The notes under the pieces were generated by a model that worked only from the letters and a program-made list of their open reading frames with translations, did no database searches and had not been told where the DNA came from. DNA of 64,000 bases from Marinomonas profundimaris (GTDB taxonomy: Bacteria; Pseudomonadota; Gammaproteobacteria; Pseudomonadales; Marinomonadaceae), in the NCBI RefSeq assembly GCF_000508165.1, contig NZ_AYOZ01000061.1:1-64000 (forward strand), written 5' to 3'. This document shows positions 16,026 to 25,341 of the stretch, piece by piece; the first letter of the stretch is position 1; each line of letters opens with the position of its first letter. The translations under genes were made by a program, and so were the position numbers.

Positions 16026-18626
16026 ATGAAGACTGAACACCAAGAATCAGATGTGAATCATGCCTTTGTCACGTTAGAGCTCAATGTAACCGGAATGTCG
16101 TGTCAAGGTTGTGTTTCAAAAGTACGTGGGTTGATCCAAGAAAAAAGCCCTAAAGCGATAATAGAAGGGATACCAAAAGAGCAGCGTTTGGAGGTTACCT
16201 CTGATCTGCCGTTATCATCGATTGAATCGAGCATCAAAGAAGCAGGCTATGAATCACTTGGTGTCATAAGAAATATTGAGCGCGCTCATTATAGCTTGGA
16301 TGCCGAACAAAATGGGCTAGCCAGTATTGATGAGTCTGATAATCAACAAACTGATCAGGGCAATGCAGATAAGACCAATCATTATCAATTTTCTATTTCA
16401 GGTATGACCTGTGCAAGTTGTGTTAACACGGTACAGACGGCATTGCAAAATTCAAAAGAGGTTATTTCTGCGGATGTGAATTTTGCAAATCATACGGCTC
16501 AAATATCGACAACGGGGTTACCAGATTCAATCATTAAAGCCGTAATCGGTGTTGGTTATGGCGCGAGTCTAATTGTTGATGCAGAAAAAAGTGAAGCGGA
16601 GCGAGACCAAAGAGAGCATGCCGAATATCGAGAAAAGTCGAAAGCGTCCGCACTTGGATTAGGACTTGGCATTCCATTAATGCTGTATGGCGTTATGGGA
16701 GGGAATATGATGGTGAGCACGCTCACCGATAGGTTGATCTGGCTTGTCGTTGGGCTTGTGACACTTTGGGTTATGGTTCAAGCAGGTACGCATTATTTTC
16801 GTGGCGCCTGGAAAGCATTTATGGCGCATCAGGCCAATATGGACCTACTTATTGCATTAGGAACGGGCAGCGCTTGGTTTTACTCTATGTTGGTTGTGTT
16901 GATGCCGAATTGGTTTCCCCATAATACGAATCATCTGTATTTTGAGGCATCTGTCATGATTATTGGTTTGATTAATCTGGGGCAAGCATTAGAACTTCGC
17001 GCACGTCGTAAGACCAGTAAAGCCTTACATAGATTATTGGACCTTAGGCCAAAAATGGCAATAAGAGTCGAAGGTGATACAGAATCACGAATATCTGTAT
17101 CCGATATTAATGTAGGAGATGTTCTCAGGGTTCGATCAGGTGACAAGGTACCGGTTGATGGCAATGTATTGGAAGGTTCATCTACGGTGAATGAATCTAT
17201 GTTAACCGGTGAGCCAGCGCCTATCGAAAAAAATATGGGTAGTAAGCTGTCTGCAGGGACAGTAAACGGGCAAGGTAGTTTGTTGTTTGAGGCCACTCAT
17301 ATTGGAGCTGACACTTTGTTGGCGCAGATTATCAGTATGGTTGGCAAAGCTCAAAACTCTAAGCCTCCTATCAGTGTAATGGCAGACAGGGTCTCTTCTG
17401 TCTTTGTGCCGAGCGTTATTATTATTGCTATTTTGACGGCTCTTGCTTGGTACAACCTAGGCACTGAGTCCGTGTTTTCATACATGTTAGTTACCACTAT
17501 ATCCGTGCTGATTATTGCGTGCCCTTGTGCCTTGGGCTTAGCAACCCCGATCTCGACCATGATTGGTATCGGAAAAGCCGCTGAATATGGTGGACTGATT
17601 CGTAATGGTGACGCTTTGCAGCGTGCCAGTGAGCTAACGGTTATTGTGTTAGACAAAACAGGAACGATTACAGAAGGTCGGCCAAAAGTAGTAAGTCAGC
17701 TTTTGGCTGATCGAGCTCAGTCAACTGACATTGCACAGATAGTGTCAGCACTTGAGTCGAGAGCAAACCACCCATTAGCGGAAGCGCTTCTCTCGCATTG
17801 CCAGACAGAATTCGACGCTGACGACACTGTCGAACTTATTGAATTTAAGACGTTAATTGGGTTAGGTGTCGAAGGTCGTACTAATGGTGTTCGATACTAT
17901 CTGGGTAATGAGCGCTTAATGAAAGAAAAGGGCATTTCACTAAGCCTTGACGACATGAACGGCCAGCAGCACCAAAATGCTACACGAGTGTATTTTTCTG
18001 ATGAGAGCGCTATTCTGGCTGTTTATTATATTGAAGACCCCATTAAAAAAGGCATTGAATCGGCAATCACCAGTTTTAGAAAACAAGGCCTAGAAGTCAT
18101 TATGTTGACAGGAGATAACCCAGAAACGGCAGCTTTGGTAGCGTCGATGGTTGGCATTCAGGATTATCATGCCCAACTAATGCCCAATGATAAATTGGAT
18201 TGGGTTAAACGACTGCAAGCAAAAGGAGAGGTTGTAGGGATGATTGGGGATGGCATTAATGATGCGCCTGCTTTGGCTCAAGCTGATGTGGGGTTTGCTA
18301 TGGGAGCAGGAACCGATGTTGCCATGGAAAGTGCAGACATAACGCTCATTCACAATGATTTAAAAGGCGTGGCTGATGTTATTCAGATCAGTAAAGCAAC
18401 CCTAAGAAATATTAAACAAAACTTGTGGGGCGCCTTTGCTTACAACAGTTTAGGGATTCCGCTTGCAGCAGGAATATTGTTCCCTTTCACAGGTTGGTTA
18501 TTGAGTCCGGTTATTGCTGGGGCCGCTATGTCGCTCTCTTCCGTTACTGTGGTTACTAATGCAAATAGACTTAGATTGTTTCGTATCGTTGCATCGGATG
18601 AAAGAAAGATGGAGGAAAAACTATGA
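16026..18626 (+). CDS. copA: copper-exporting P1B-type ATPase
   Basis: An 866-residue inner-membrane pump for Cu(I). Two N-terminal heavy-metal domains carry CQGC (C26, C29) and CASC (C129, C132). The membrane metal site CPC is C499-P-C501. The phosphorylated aspartate is D543 in DKTGTITEG, followed by HPLAEALL and GDGINDAPALA. The last helices hold YNSLGIP and MSLSSVTVVTNANRLR, the MxxSS pattern of Cu(I) pumps. The ATG at 16026 follows AGGTG; a GTG at 16017 is less likely. It is cotranscribed with the MerR regulator and overlaps a 31-residue gene at its end. Confidence 0.96.
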   Translation: MKTEHQESDVNHAFVTLELNVTGMSCQGCVSKVRGLIQEKSPKAIIEGIPKEQRLEVTSDLPLSSIESSIKEAGYESLGVIRNIERAHYSLDAEQNGLASIDESDNQQTDQGNADKTNHYQFSISGMTCASCVNTVQTALQNSKEVISADVNFANHTAQISTTGLPDSIIKAVIGVGYGASLIVDAEKSEAERDQREHAEYREKSKASALGLGLGIPLMLYGVMGGNMMVSTLTDRLIWLVVGLVTLWVMVQAGTHYFRGAWKAFMAHQANMDLLIALGTGSAWFYSMLVVLMPNWFPHNTNHLYFEASVMIIGLINLGQALELRARRKTSKALHRLLDLRPKMAIRVEGDTESRISVSDINVGDVLRVRSGDKVPVDGNVLEGSSTVNESMLTGEPAPIEKNMGSKLSAGTVNGQGSLLFEATHIGADTLLAQIISMVGKAQNSKPPISVMADRVSSVFVPSVIIIAILTALAWYNLGTESVFSYMLVTTISVLIIACPCALGLATPISTMIGIGKAAEYGGLIRNGDALQRASELTVIVLDKTGTITEGRPKVVSQLLADRAQSTDIAQIVSALESRANHPLAEALLSHCQTEFDADDTVELIEFKTLIGLGVEGRTNGVRYYLGNERLMKEKGISLSLDDMNGQQHQNATRVYFSDESAILAVYYIEDPIKKGIESAITSFRKQGLEVIMLTGDNPETAALVASMVGIQDYHAQLMPNDKLDWVKRLQAKGEVVGMIGDGINDAPALAQADVGFAMGAGTDVAMESADITLIHNDLKGVADVIQISKATLRNIKQNLWGAFAYNSLGIPLAAGILFPFTGWLLSPVIAGAAMSLSSVTVVTNANRLRLFRIVASDERKMEEKL

Positions 18627-18718
18627 GCGCGCTCATAAACGTGTTTGGCTTGATACTTATTGTGTTTGTTGTCTATTGGTTTTGGTGGTCAGGCAAGAAA
18701 CCAAATAAGAAAAAATAA
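18623..18718 (+). CDS. 31-residue single-span membrane microprotein overlapping copA
   Basis: A short reading frame whose ATG overlaps the copA stop codon as ATGA. A strong GGAGG lies at 18611-18615, seven bases before the start. The peptide begins MSALINVFGLILIVFVV, continues with an aromatic patch YWFWW, and ends in a lysine-rich tail SGKKPNKKK. That is one membrane helix with a positively charged cytosolic end. It contains no cysteine, histidine or internal methionine, so it is unlikely to bind copper itself. The layout is like CcoI-CcoS, where a small membrane protein follows a copper ATPase, but the sequence is not CcoS. A role as CopA partner is inference. Confidence 0.7.
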   Translation: MSALINVFGLILIVFVVYWFWWSGKKPNKKK

Positions 18719-18785
18719 GCGACGTGTTTTTACGTTCTTTTGAGTAAGTATTTGTAATGTAAGTGTTGTAATATATGAGCGCTAA

Positions 18786-18820
18786 AAACAAGCCAAGGGT
18801 TGTCTGTGGCTTGTTTTTTT
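18786..18820 (+). terminator. intrinsic terminator of the copper operon
   Basis: AAACAAGCCA (18786-18795) pairs with TGGCTTGTTT (18807-18816), with an 11-base loop and a T-run after the stem. Confidence 0.9.
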
Positions 18821-18876
18821 TGCTTTGAGCATACAAACATTTTTTCATTATTAATACATCAAACTTCGGAGCGTTT

Positions 18877-20049
18877 ATGCTTGCTTATCAATGGGGTATT
18901 TTTGCCATTGCACTTGGTACATTCGGGCTAGGAACGACAGAATTTATGCCTATGGGTTTATTGCCCGTTATTGCTGATGGTGTTAATGCATCCATTCCTG
19001 CTGCAGGTCTTTTAATCAGTGCGTATGCTGTGGGTGTAATGATCGGTGCTCCTTTGATCACTTTGTTCCTCACTCGCTACAGTCATAAGACCTCGTTACT
19101 CGCCTTGATGGTTATTTTTGTCGTGGGCAATGTTCTTTCTGCTGTATCAATCAATTACGAAACCTTTCTATTTTCTCGCATTGTTACCAGCCTTTCCCAC
19201 GGCGCTTTTTTTGGTATTGGTGCGGTTGTAGCCATGAATCTGGCCCCATATCACAAAAAAGGATCCGCGGTGGCGTCTATCTTTTTGGGGTTGACCATCG
19301 CCAATATTGTGGGCGTTCCTATTACTACTTGGTTGGGGCAAACGTTTGATTGGCGTATATCTTTTGCGGTTACTGCTGTGTTGGGTGTGGTTGCCATTAT
19401 AGGCATTAGTCGAAGTCTGCCAGCGATGCCTTTGGCAGAGCGCCCTAATGTGAGAAGTGAGCTGAAAATCATTATGCAACCGGCCGCGTTACGGGCTTTC
19501 GCGACAACCGTTATGTGCGCAGGTTCCATGTTCACACTTTACACCTATATTGCGCCAATTATGCAGACGTTAGCCCAAGCTTCGGATAACGCGATTGCTA
19601 CCATGTTAGCGTTAACTGGAATTGGGTTCACATTAGGCAACTATATCAGTGGCAAAGTAACGGATAAGTCACCTGATTTGGCTTTGTTTGTCTTCCTAGG
19701 CTTACAGGTTCTAGTTTTAGTCTTATTCCGATTTACAGCAACAACCGTCGTTGGCGCGGGAGTTAGCATCTTGTTATGGGGCGTGGTGATTTTTGGCAGC
19801 GGGCCGCCATTGCAAATGCAGGTGATGAAAATTGCTAATAAAGCACCTGGTTTAGCGTCTTCCATTAATATCGGTGCATTTAACTTAGGGAATGCATTGG
19901 GCGCAGCGTTAGGTGGATTGGTGATCAGTATTGGCTTTAGTTTTGATTGGATTCCTACTGCGGCCGCGATGTTATCTTTCTTCGCCTTGATCATGGTTTG
20001 GCTTAACCGTCGTAAAGCAATAGCGAGTAAAGAAGAAGTGTTCAATTAA
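18877..20049 (+). CDS. MFS transporter, AraJ/YdhP-like efflux type
   Basis: A 390-residue inner-membrane protein with about 12 helices in the drug:H+ antiporter style. The first helix region GTFGLGTTEFMPMGLLP and the following VGVMIGAPL segment are typical of the AraJ/YdhP/PbuE group. Substrate cannot be read from sequence; the group exports sugars, purines and drugs. CGGAG precedes the ATG. It lies between the copper terminator and a diguanylate cyclase gene. Confidence 0.9.
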   Translation: MLAYQWGIFAIALGTFGLGTTEFMPMGLLPVIADGVNASIPAAGLLISAYAVGVMIGAPLITLFLTRYSHKTSLLALMVIFVVGNVLSAVSINYETFLFSRIVTSLSHGAFFGIGAVVAMNLAPYHKKGSAVASIFLGLTIANIVGVPITTWLGQTFDWRISFAVTAVLGVVAIIGISRSLPAMPLAERPNVRSELKIIMQPAALRAFATTVMCAGSMFTLYTYIAPIMQTLAQASDNAIATMLALTGIGFTLGNYISGKVTDKSPDLALFVFLGLQVLVLVLFRFTATTVVGAGVSILLWGVVIFGSGPPLQMQVMKIANKAPGLASSINIGAFNLGNALGAALGGLVISIGFSFDWIPTAAAMLSFFALIMVWLNRRKAIASKEEVFN

Positions 20050-20114
20050 TAAGTACATAAACACTTTCATATTTATCTAAGGTGCTTCAGTGCATGTATA
20101 AGGGATAAGCTGTT

Positions 20115-21695
20115 TTGGGAATCGTTAAAAGCAAATTTTTAAAATTGAATCGTTTGATTCTATTCTTGGCATTGTCAGCCACAATTATCACCTTCATTAA
20201 TAGCTTCTATTCAAATTATGAAGTTCAAAAAGAACAGTTGATCTTTCAAGCGATAGAGGTAAATCGGGCTTATGCTCAGAAGCTTTCTGACACAACAGAA
20301 GTGTTTATATCATCATCGAAACAGCAGCTTGCGTATGCAGCGAATGAAGTGTCTAGTCAGATGGACAACGATGCGTTTTTAATGGATGAGGCGAATCGTT
20401 TGAAATATCAAACCGACAGTTTCAACTCCGTTGTCATCAGTGATGCATTAGGCAGAACTCAGGCAGCATCACCTGAAACATTAGACCTGGTTGGCAAACA
20501 GTTAAAATCCGCTGGCAGTAAAGAGGCATTAGAAGAAAAAAAGGCACTTATTAGCAAACCTTATGTATCAACCATCCAAAACTTACTTGTCTTCATTTCG
20601 GCACCAATTTTCGATAAGCAGCATAATTATTTGGGTTTCTTGGGCGGCAGTATTTACTTAAAATCCCCTAATATTCTCAATCAAATTCTGGGTGAGCATT
20701 ACTATAAAGACGGTTCTTATATTTATGTTGTCGATAAAAATAGGCAAATTTTGTATCACCCTCAAAAGGAGAGAATTGGCACGTTCCTTAATGGCAATAG
20801 CGGGCTCGACGAAATTATCAGTAAGAAAGAAGGGGGCTTGTTACTCAAAAATAGCAAGGGCATCGAAATGCTGGCGGGTTACTCAAGTATTCCGAGTACG
20901 GATTGGATTGTCATTACTCAAAGCCCTTTAGAATCTACCTTGTTACCATTAACGGGCATTATGGAAAAGGTGATTTTACGAACACTGCCAATGGCATCGG
21001 CTGTGTTTCTTTTTATATGGCTCTTTGCGCGAGCAATCTCACGACCGCTTCAACAACTGGCTGAAAGAGCGAAATCACTCGATAGCCCAACCGTTACGAG
21101 CGACATTGAAAGCATTGACTCTTGGTATGTTGAAAGCTTTAGTCTTAAAAAGGCCATGTTAAGTGGTGTGAAGCTTCTGCATAATCAAATTGGTGATTTA
21201 AAACGTGATGCCGACACAGACCCTTTAACAGGCGCAAATAATCGCCGCGCATTTCAATATAAGCTCAAGCAATTGGCGTTACTGGAAACGCCATTTGCGA
21301 TTTTAGCTTTGGATATAGATTACTTCAAACGCATCAATGATGAATATGGTCACAGTGTTGGTGATGAAGTCTTAAAACAGCAAACACAGATATTGCAGGT
21401 TTTTTCCAGAGATGGTGATTTGGTTGCTAGAACTGGTGGTGAAGAATTTGTTCTGTTATTGAAAGACGTCACCGTGGAAGATGCGTTTATTATTGCTGAG
21501 CGTTTACGTGTGGCGATTGCTGAGGAAGCATTTGAAACCGTTGGTCATGTTACGGCGTCCATTGGCATATCGGCTTGGACGGCAAATTCTATCTCTATTG
21601 AGAAAACGTTATCATTGGCGGATCAGGCGCTTTATCAGGCTAAGAAACAAGGCCGGAATTGTTGTGTAATGCGTTCACTAGAAGATGTCGCTTAA
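20115..21695 (+). CDS. membrane diguanylate cyclase with periplasmic sensor
   Basis: A 526-residue protein that makes cyclic-di-GMP from two GTP. Helix 1 (residues about 11-30) and helix 2 (about 283-303) flank a periplasmic region that looks like a double Cache sensor. The GGDEF domain begins DPLTGANNRR; the active site is GGEEF (441-445). The inhibitory I-site RDGD (432-435) is intact, so product feedback is expected. The start is TTG at 20115, preceded by AAGGGA; no ATG occurs near the first helix. The ligand sensed is unknown. Confidence 0.93.
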   Translation: MGIVKSKFLKLNRLILFLALSATIITFINSFYSNYEVQKEQLIFQAIEVNRAYAQKLSDTTEVFISSSKQQLAYAANEVSSQMDNDAFLMDEANRLKYQTDSFNSVVISDALGRTQAASPETLDLVGKQLKSAGSKEALEEKKALISKPYVSTIQNLLVFISAPIFDKQHNYLGFLGGSIYLKSPNILNQILGEHYYKDGSYIYVVDKNRQILYHPQKERIGTFLNGNSGLDEIISKKEGGLLLKNSKGIEMLAGYSSIPSTDWIVITQSPLESTLLPLTGIMEKVILRTLPMASAVFLFIWLFARAISRPLQQLAERAKSLDSPTVTSDIESIDSWYVESFSLKKAMLSGVKLLHNQIGDLKRDADTDPLTGANNRRAFQYKLKQLALLETPFAILALDIDYFKRINDEYGHSVGDEVLKQQTQILQVFSRDGDLVARTGGEEFVLLLKDVTVEDAFIIAERLRVAIAEEAFETVGHVTASIGISAWTANSISIEKTLSLADQALYQAKKQGRNCCVMRSLEDVA

Positions 21696-21825
21696 AACTG
21701 AATGAAGGTGTGTGCGTACATGGTTTGGTATAACGGTGTACGCGTACCGTTTGAACATTCAAACAAGCACAAGGCAATCATGGAGAGTAAATTTAATTCA
21801 TTAAAGTGGATAATCACCACAAACT

Positions 21826-21859
21826 ACTAATTCCGATAATAACATTTATCGGAATTAGT
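21826..21859. repeat. perfect 14-base-pair inverted repeat between convergent genes
   Basis: ACTAATTCCGATAA (21826-21839) pairs with TTATCGGAATTAGT (21846-21859), with a six-base loop. No T-run follows on either strand. It lies in the 208-base gap between the convergent diguanylate cyclase and yjjG genes, so a bidirectional transcription barrier is likely. A separate palindrome, GTACGCGTAC (21738-21747), lies in the same gap. I see no gene there. Confidence 0.6.
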
Positions 21860-21903
21860 AAGCGTGAATAAGCCTTCTATAATCCTAACTGCTTCTGCGT
21901 TGT

Positions 21904-22584
21904 TTAGTGAGATTTTAACCAAGCCAATAAGTCGCTCAGTGCTTTGACTTGATGTGTTGGTGTGATCTCTATTGGGTGTGTTTTTCCATGATGGTTCAGC
22001 CAGCACGTATCAAAGCCGAAGTTATTGCCGCCCAGAATGTCAGACTCTAGTGTGTCGCCAACCATGAGTACGCTTTTTTTATCTGGATTATTCATTTTAT
22101 TGAGCGCGTCTTGAAATATGTTTGCGTGCGGTTTGGCTACGCCAACCAGTTCAGAAATCACCACAGGTGAAAAATAAGGTAAAAATCCAGTCCGTTCGAG
22201 TCGTACTTGTTGTAATTGAGCAAATCCGTTGGTGATAATGCCCATTTTTACGTTATTTTCATGTAAATGCATTATTAGTTCTAAGGCGCCTGGTAATGCT
22301 TTGCATATTTCAGCCATTGAATCTAAAAATTGTTTATTAAGCTCTTTTGCGCTGATGGCCAGCTTGTCACTCCAGCGTTGAAATCGACGTGTTTGCAGCT
22401 GCTCTGCTGTAATGCTGCCATTTTGGTATTCAACCCACAACGGCTTGTTTAGCGCTTGGTATTCATCAAACTCTAACTGTCCAAAATTAACCCCGTGGCG
22501 TGAAAACATGTGTGTTAAGCCGGCAAAGTTATCGAAATGAAACAGTGTTTCGTCGGCGTCAAATAATATCCATTGGTATTTCAT
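21904..22584 (-). CDS. yjjG: HAD pyrimidine 5'-nucleotidase, YjjG type
   Basis: A 226-residue cytosolic phosphatase of the haloacid dehalogenase superfamily. It shows motif I LFDADETLF, motif II GIITNGF, a conserved lysine in VGVAKPHANIF and motif IV MVGDTLESDILGG. YjjG enzymes remove phosphate from non-canonical pyrimidine nucleotides such as 5-fluoro-dUMP. The gene follows yjjX with 29 bases between them, so the two housecleaning genes are probably cotranscribed. Confidence 0.88.
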   Translation of the reverse strand: MKYQWILFDADETLFHFDNFAGLTHMFSRHGVNFGQLEFDEYQALNKPLWVEYQNGSITAEQLQTRRFQRWSDKLAISAKELNKQFLDSMAEICKALPGALELIMHLHENNVKMGIITNGFAQLQQVRLERTGFLPYFSPVVISELVGVAKPHANIFQDALNKMNNPDKKSVLMVGDTLESDILGGNNFGFDTCWLNHHGKTHPIEITPTHQVKALSDLLAWLKSH

Positions 22585-22613
22585 TGTTACTACTTCTATG
22601 CAAACAAGTTGGT

Positions 22614-23192
22614 TTAAACAGAATAATGTTCAGGGTGCAGTATTGGAGCTAATGCCAGCACTAAGGCTTGGGTGTAAATGCTTTCTCTGGTTGCTGCATG
22701 ATTTGTCAGCAAGCCAATGGCACCGCCTTTCTGGCGAATATTGGAGGTATTAAATAAGTCGTCCATAACATCCCCAAGTTCTTCGTGTTCTTTTAACCGC
22801 TTATAGACTTTATTTGGTAGCGGCAGGTTTGCGGATCGACCCGTTGTCATTGCCCCTTCATTGCTCAAAATAGCGACATAGGCAAAGGTGGCTGCGCCCT
22901 CCTCAAATTCATCCACACCGCCTTCCATCGCTACAAAAAAATCCATCTCTGATTCAGGGACTTGTTGAGCATAGTGGCGAGCGCAATAGCGAACTCGATT
23001 TTGTGCGCCGAGACGTGTTTCGGCTTCTGTCATGGGTTGATCCGCTACCTCTGACAGTGCGTGCATTTCTTCGCAGTGCACAATGTGCTTAGGGAAAATG
23101 AGCGAAAAAGCATGTTTGGCGGCATTGATTTTAACGGGGTTGGTTGAGCCAACACAAATTCGAATGACGGTAGAATCTAATTTTATAGTCAT
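22614..23192 (-). CDS. yjjX: inosine/xanthosine triphosphatase
   Basis: A 192-residue NTPase that hydrolyses ITP and XTP and keeps oxidised purines out of nucleic acids. The start segment ICVGSTNPVKINAAKHAF and the internal FVAMEGGVDEFEEG and GAIGLLTN segments identify YjjX. The ATG at 23192 follows AAGGAC; a TTG one codon earlier is less likely. A terminator separates it from aroC upstream. Confidence 0.93.
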   Translation of the reverse strand: MTIKLDSTVIRICVGSTNPVKINAAKHAFSLIFPKHIVHCEEMHALSEVADQPMTEAETRLGAQNRVRYCARHYAQQVPESEMDFFVAMEGGVDEFEEGAATFAYVAILSNEGAMTTGRSANLPLPNKVYKRLKEHEELGDVMDDLFNTSNIRQKGGAIGLLTNHAATRESIYTQALVLALAPILHPEHYSV

Positions 23193-23228
23193 CAAATGTC
23201 CTTGTTTTAAGGATGAAAATTAAAACAA

Positions 23229-23257
23229 AAAAGCCGCTATCCATAATAGCGGCTTTT
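23229..23257 (-). terminator. intrinsic terminator after aroC
   Basis: AAAAGCCGCTAT pairs with ATAGCGGCTTTT around a five-base loop. The T-run on the minus strand follows the stem. It ends the prmB-aroC transcript. Confidence 0.9.
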
Positions 23258-23278
23258 CATTAAAACTTATGGATGGAT

Positions 23279-24376
23279 CTACGCTTGGCCTTTGATAACC
23301 GGCGTTGGGCAAACAACGTCTGCATTTTGCGCTCTGTGGCGTAGCAAATGATCCATAATCGTCAATGCCACCATCGCTTCTGCGATTGGTGTAGCGCGAA
23401 TGCCAACACAAGGGTCGTGGCGACCTTTGGTAATCACTTCGATTGGGTTACCAGCACGATCAATGCTTTTACCCGGTATTGTTATGCTCGACGTTGGTTT
23501 TAATGCCATGTGAACCACAATGTCTTGACCAGAGGAAATGCCACCTAGAACACCGCCGGCATGGTTGCTTAAAAAGCCTTCGGGGGTCATCTCATCACGA
23601 TGCTCGCTGCCTTTTTGTTCAACAACGTCAAAGCCATCTCCAATTTCAACGCCTTTTACCGCGTTAATGCTCATGATGGCTTTGGCGATGTCCGCATCCA
23701 GACGATCAAACACTGGCGCACCTAAACCTGGCATGACGTTAGTAGCAATAACGGTAATTTTTGCGCCAACAGAATCACCTTCGCGTCGCAATGCTGTCAT
23801 GTATTGTTCGAGTTCTGGTATCGCGTCGGGATCTGGGCTAAAGAAGCTATTCTCATAAACTTGGCTCAAGTCTTTTACTTCAAGCTTGATAGGGCCAAGT
23901 TGCGATAAGAACCCTTTTATCTCAATGCCAAATTGTTGTTTTAGGTATTTTTTTGCGATGGCGCCAGCAGCAACACGCATTGCTGTCTCGCGTGCAGACG
24001 AGCGCCCGCCACCACGATAGTCACGGAAGCCGTATTTTTGGTCGTATGTGTAATCGGCGTGTGCTGGACGAAACGTGTCTGCAATGTTGCCGTAATCTTT
24101 CGAGCGCTGATCGGTATTTTCTATCAGTAAGCCAATCGGCGTACCGGTTGTTTTACCTTCAAATACACCCGATAAAATTTTCACTTCATCTGCTTCACGT
24201 CGTTGAGTTGTGTATTTAGAGGTACCCGGTTTACGCAAGTCTAAATCGTGCTGCAGGTCTGCTTCATTGATTTCTATGCCCGGTGGACAACCATCAACAA
24301 TGGCACCAAGCGCTATACCGTGACTTTCACCAAATGTGGTGACTTTAAAAAGTGTTCCAAATGTATTACCAGACAT
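23279..24376 (-). CDS. aroC: chorismate synthase
   Basis: A 365-residue enzyme that converts 5-enolpyruvylshikimate-3-phosphate to chorismate using reduced FMN. It starts [18 protein letters not shown] and carries the [14 protein letters not shown] and [18 protein letters not shown] signatures, the latter written in full within 18 residues. Full length. It follows prmB by three bases, the conserved gammaproteobacterial order. Chorismate also feeds the p-aminobenzoate step of pabC at 428. Confidence 0.97.
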   Translation of the reverse strand: MSGNTFGTLFKVTTFGESHGIALGAIVDGCPPGIEINEADLQHDLDLRKPGTSKYTTQRREADEVKILSGVFEGKTTGTPIGLLIENTDQRSKDYGNIADTFRPAHADYTYDQKYGFRDYRGGGRSSARETAMRVAAGAIAKKYLKQQFGIEIKGFLSQLGPIKLEVKDLSQVYENSFFSPDPDAIPELEQYMTALRREGDSVGAKITVIATNVMPGLGAPVFDRLDADIAKAIMSINAVKGVEIGDGFDVVEQKGSEHRDEMTPEGFLSNHAGGVLGGISSGQDIVVHMALKPTSSITIPGKSIDRAGNPIEVITKGRHDPCVGIRATPIAEAMVALTIMDHLLRHRAQNADVVCPTPVIKGQA

Positions 24377-24379
24377 AGT

Positions 24380-25294
24380 TTATTTCTGCTCTTGTAATAG
24401 TTCGCTGAGTTGTTCTTTGGTTAGGATAAAAACACCGTTACCACCCTGCTCTAGTTCCACCCACATAAATGGGGTGTTTGGGTATGCCGCTTGAAGCGCA
24501 TTCTCGGTGTTTCCAACTTCGTATACTAATATACCGTCATCATGTAAATAATGCCCGACTTGGGCTAAAAAGTCGTGAGTGAAGGTTAGACCGTCTTCTC
24601 CTGATGTTAATGCTAATTCAGGCTCGTTATGAAATTCTGCTGGGGCATTTTCAAAGTCATCGGCATCAACATAGGGTGGATTGCAAATGATAAGGTCATA
24701 TTGCTTTCCTATTAAGCTTTTGAACATGTCAGAGTGAATAGCGACCACTCTTTCTTCTACTTGGTGGCGTATTATGTTTTCGTTGGCAACAACCAGTGCG
24801 CTTTCACTGATGTCAGTAATATCAACTTGCGCATCTTCAAACACTAAAGCGGCAGCAATGCCTAAGCACCCCGAGCCAGTGCACATGTCCAAAATATTCA
24901 AAGGGTAGTTTTTTAGCCAAGGCGCAAACTCACTTTCCAATAAAGAAAGGATTGGGGAGCGAGGGATTAATGTGTCTTTCGTGACTTTAAAAGGCAATCC
25001 CATGAACCAAGCTTCGCCCAACAGGTAAGGCAAAGGTTCGCGTTTTGTGATGCGTGTTTGGACTAATTTTAGAATGTGTTTTTTTTCATTGTAGGTCAAC
25101 GCGCAATCTAACATGTCACGATCAAAATCTAATGGCAACTTAAGTGCGCCCATCACCAACTGTACCGCTTCGTCCCAAGAGTTGTCAGTTCCATGGCCGT
25201 AGAATAAATCGGCTTGGTTGAAGCGACTAAATGTCCAGCGGATAAAGTCTTTTATGGAGGATAAATCACGAGTGGCGGATTGTTTGTAGCTCAT
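24380..25294 (-). CDS. prmB: ribosomal protein L3 N5-glutamine methyltransferase
   Basis: A 304-residue S-adenosylmethionine methyltransferase that modifies a glutamine in ribosomal protein L3. It has the DMCTGSGCLGIAAA SAM motif and the NPPYVD catalytic motif near residue 205. The N-terminal region and the neighbour aroC fit PrmB rather than the release-factor enzyme PrmC. Confidence 0.93.
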   Translation of the reverse strand: MSYKQSATRDLSSIKDFIRWTFSRFNQADLFYGHGTDNSWDEAVQLVMGALKLPLDFDRDMLDCALTYNEKKHILKLVQTRITKREPLPYLLGEAWFMGLPFKVTKDTLIPRSPILSLLESEFAPWLKNYPLNILDMCTGSGCLGIAAALVFEDAQVDITDISESALVVANENIIRHQVEERVVAIHSDMFKSLIGKQYDLIICNPPYVDADDFENAPAEFHNEPELALTSGEDGLTFTHDFLAQVGHYLHDDGILVYEVGNTENALQAAYPNTPFMWVELEQGGNGVFILTKEQLSELLQEQK

Positions 25295-25341
25295 CTTCTC
25301 TTCTTAATGATACACGTATAACGAAGCCCATATTATAGCGG

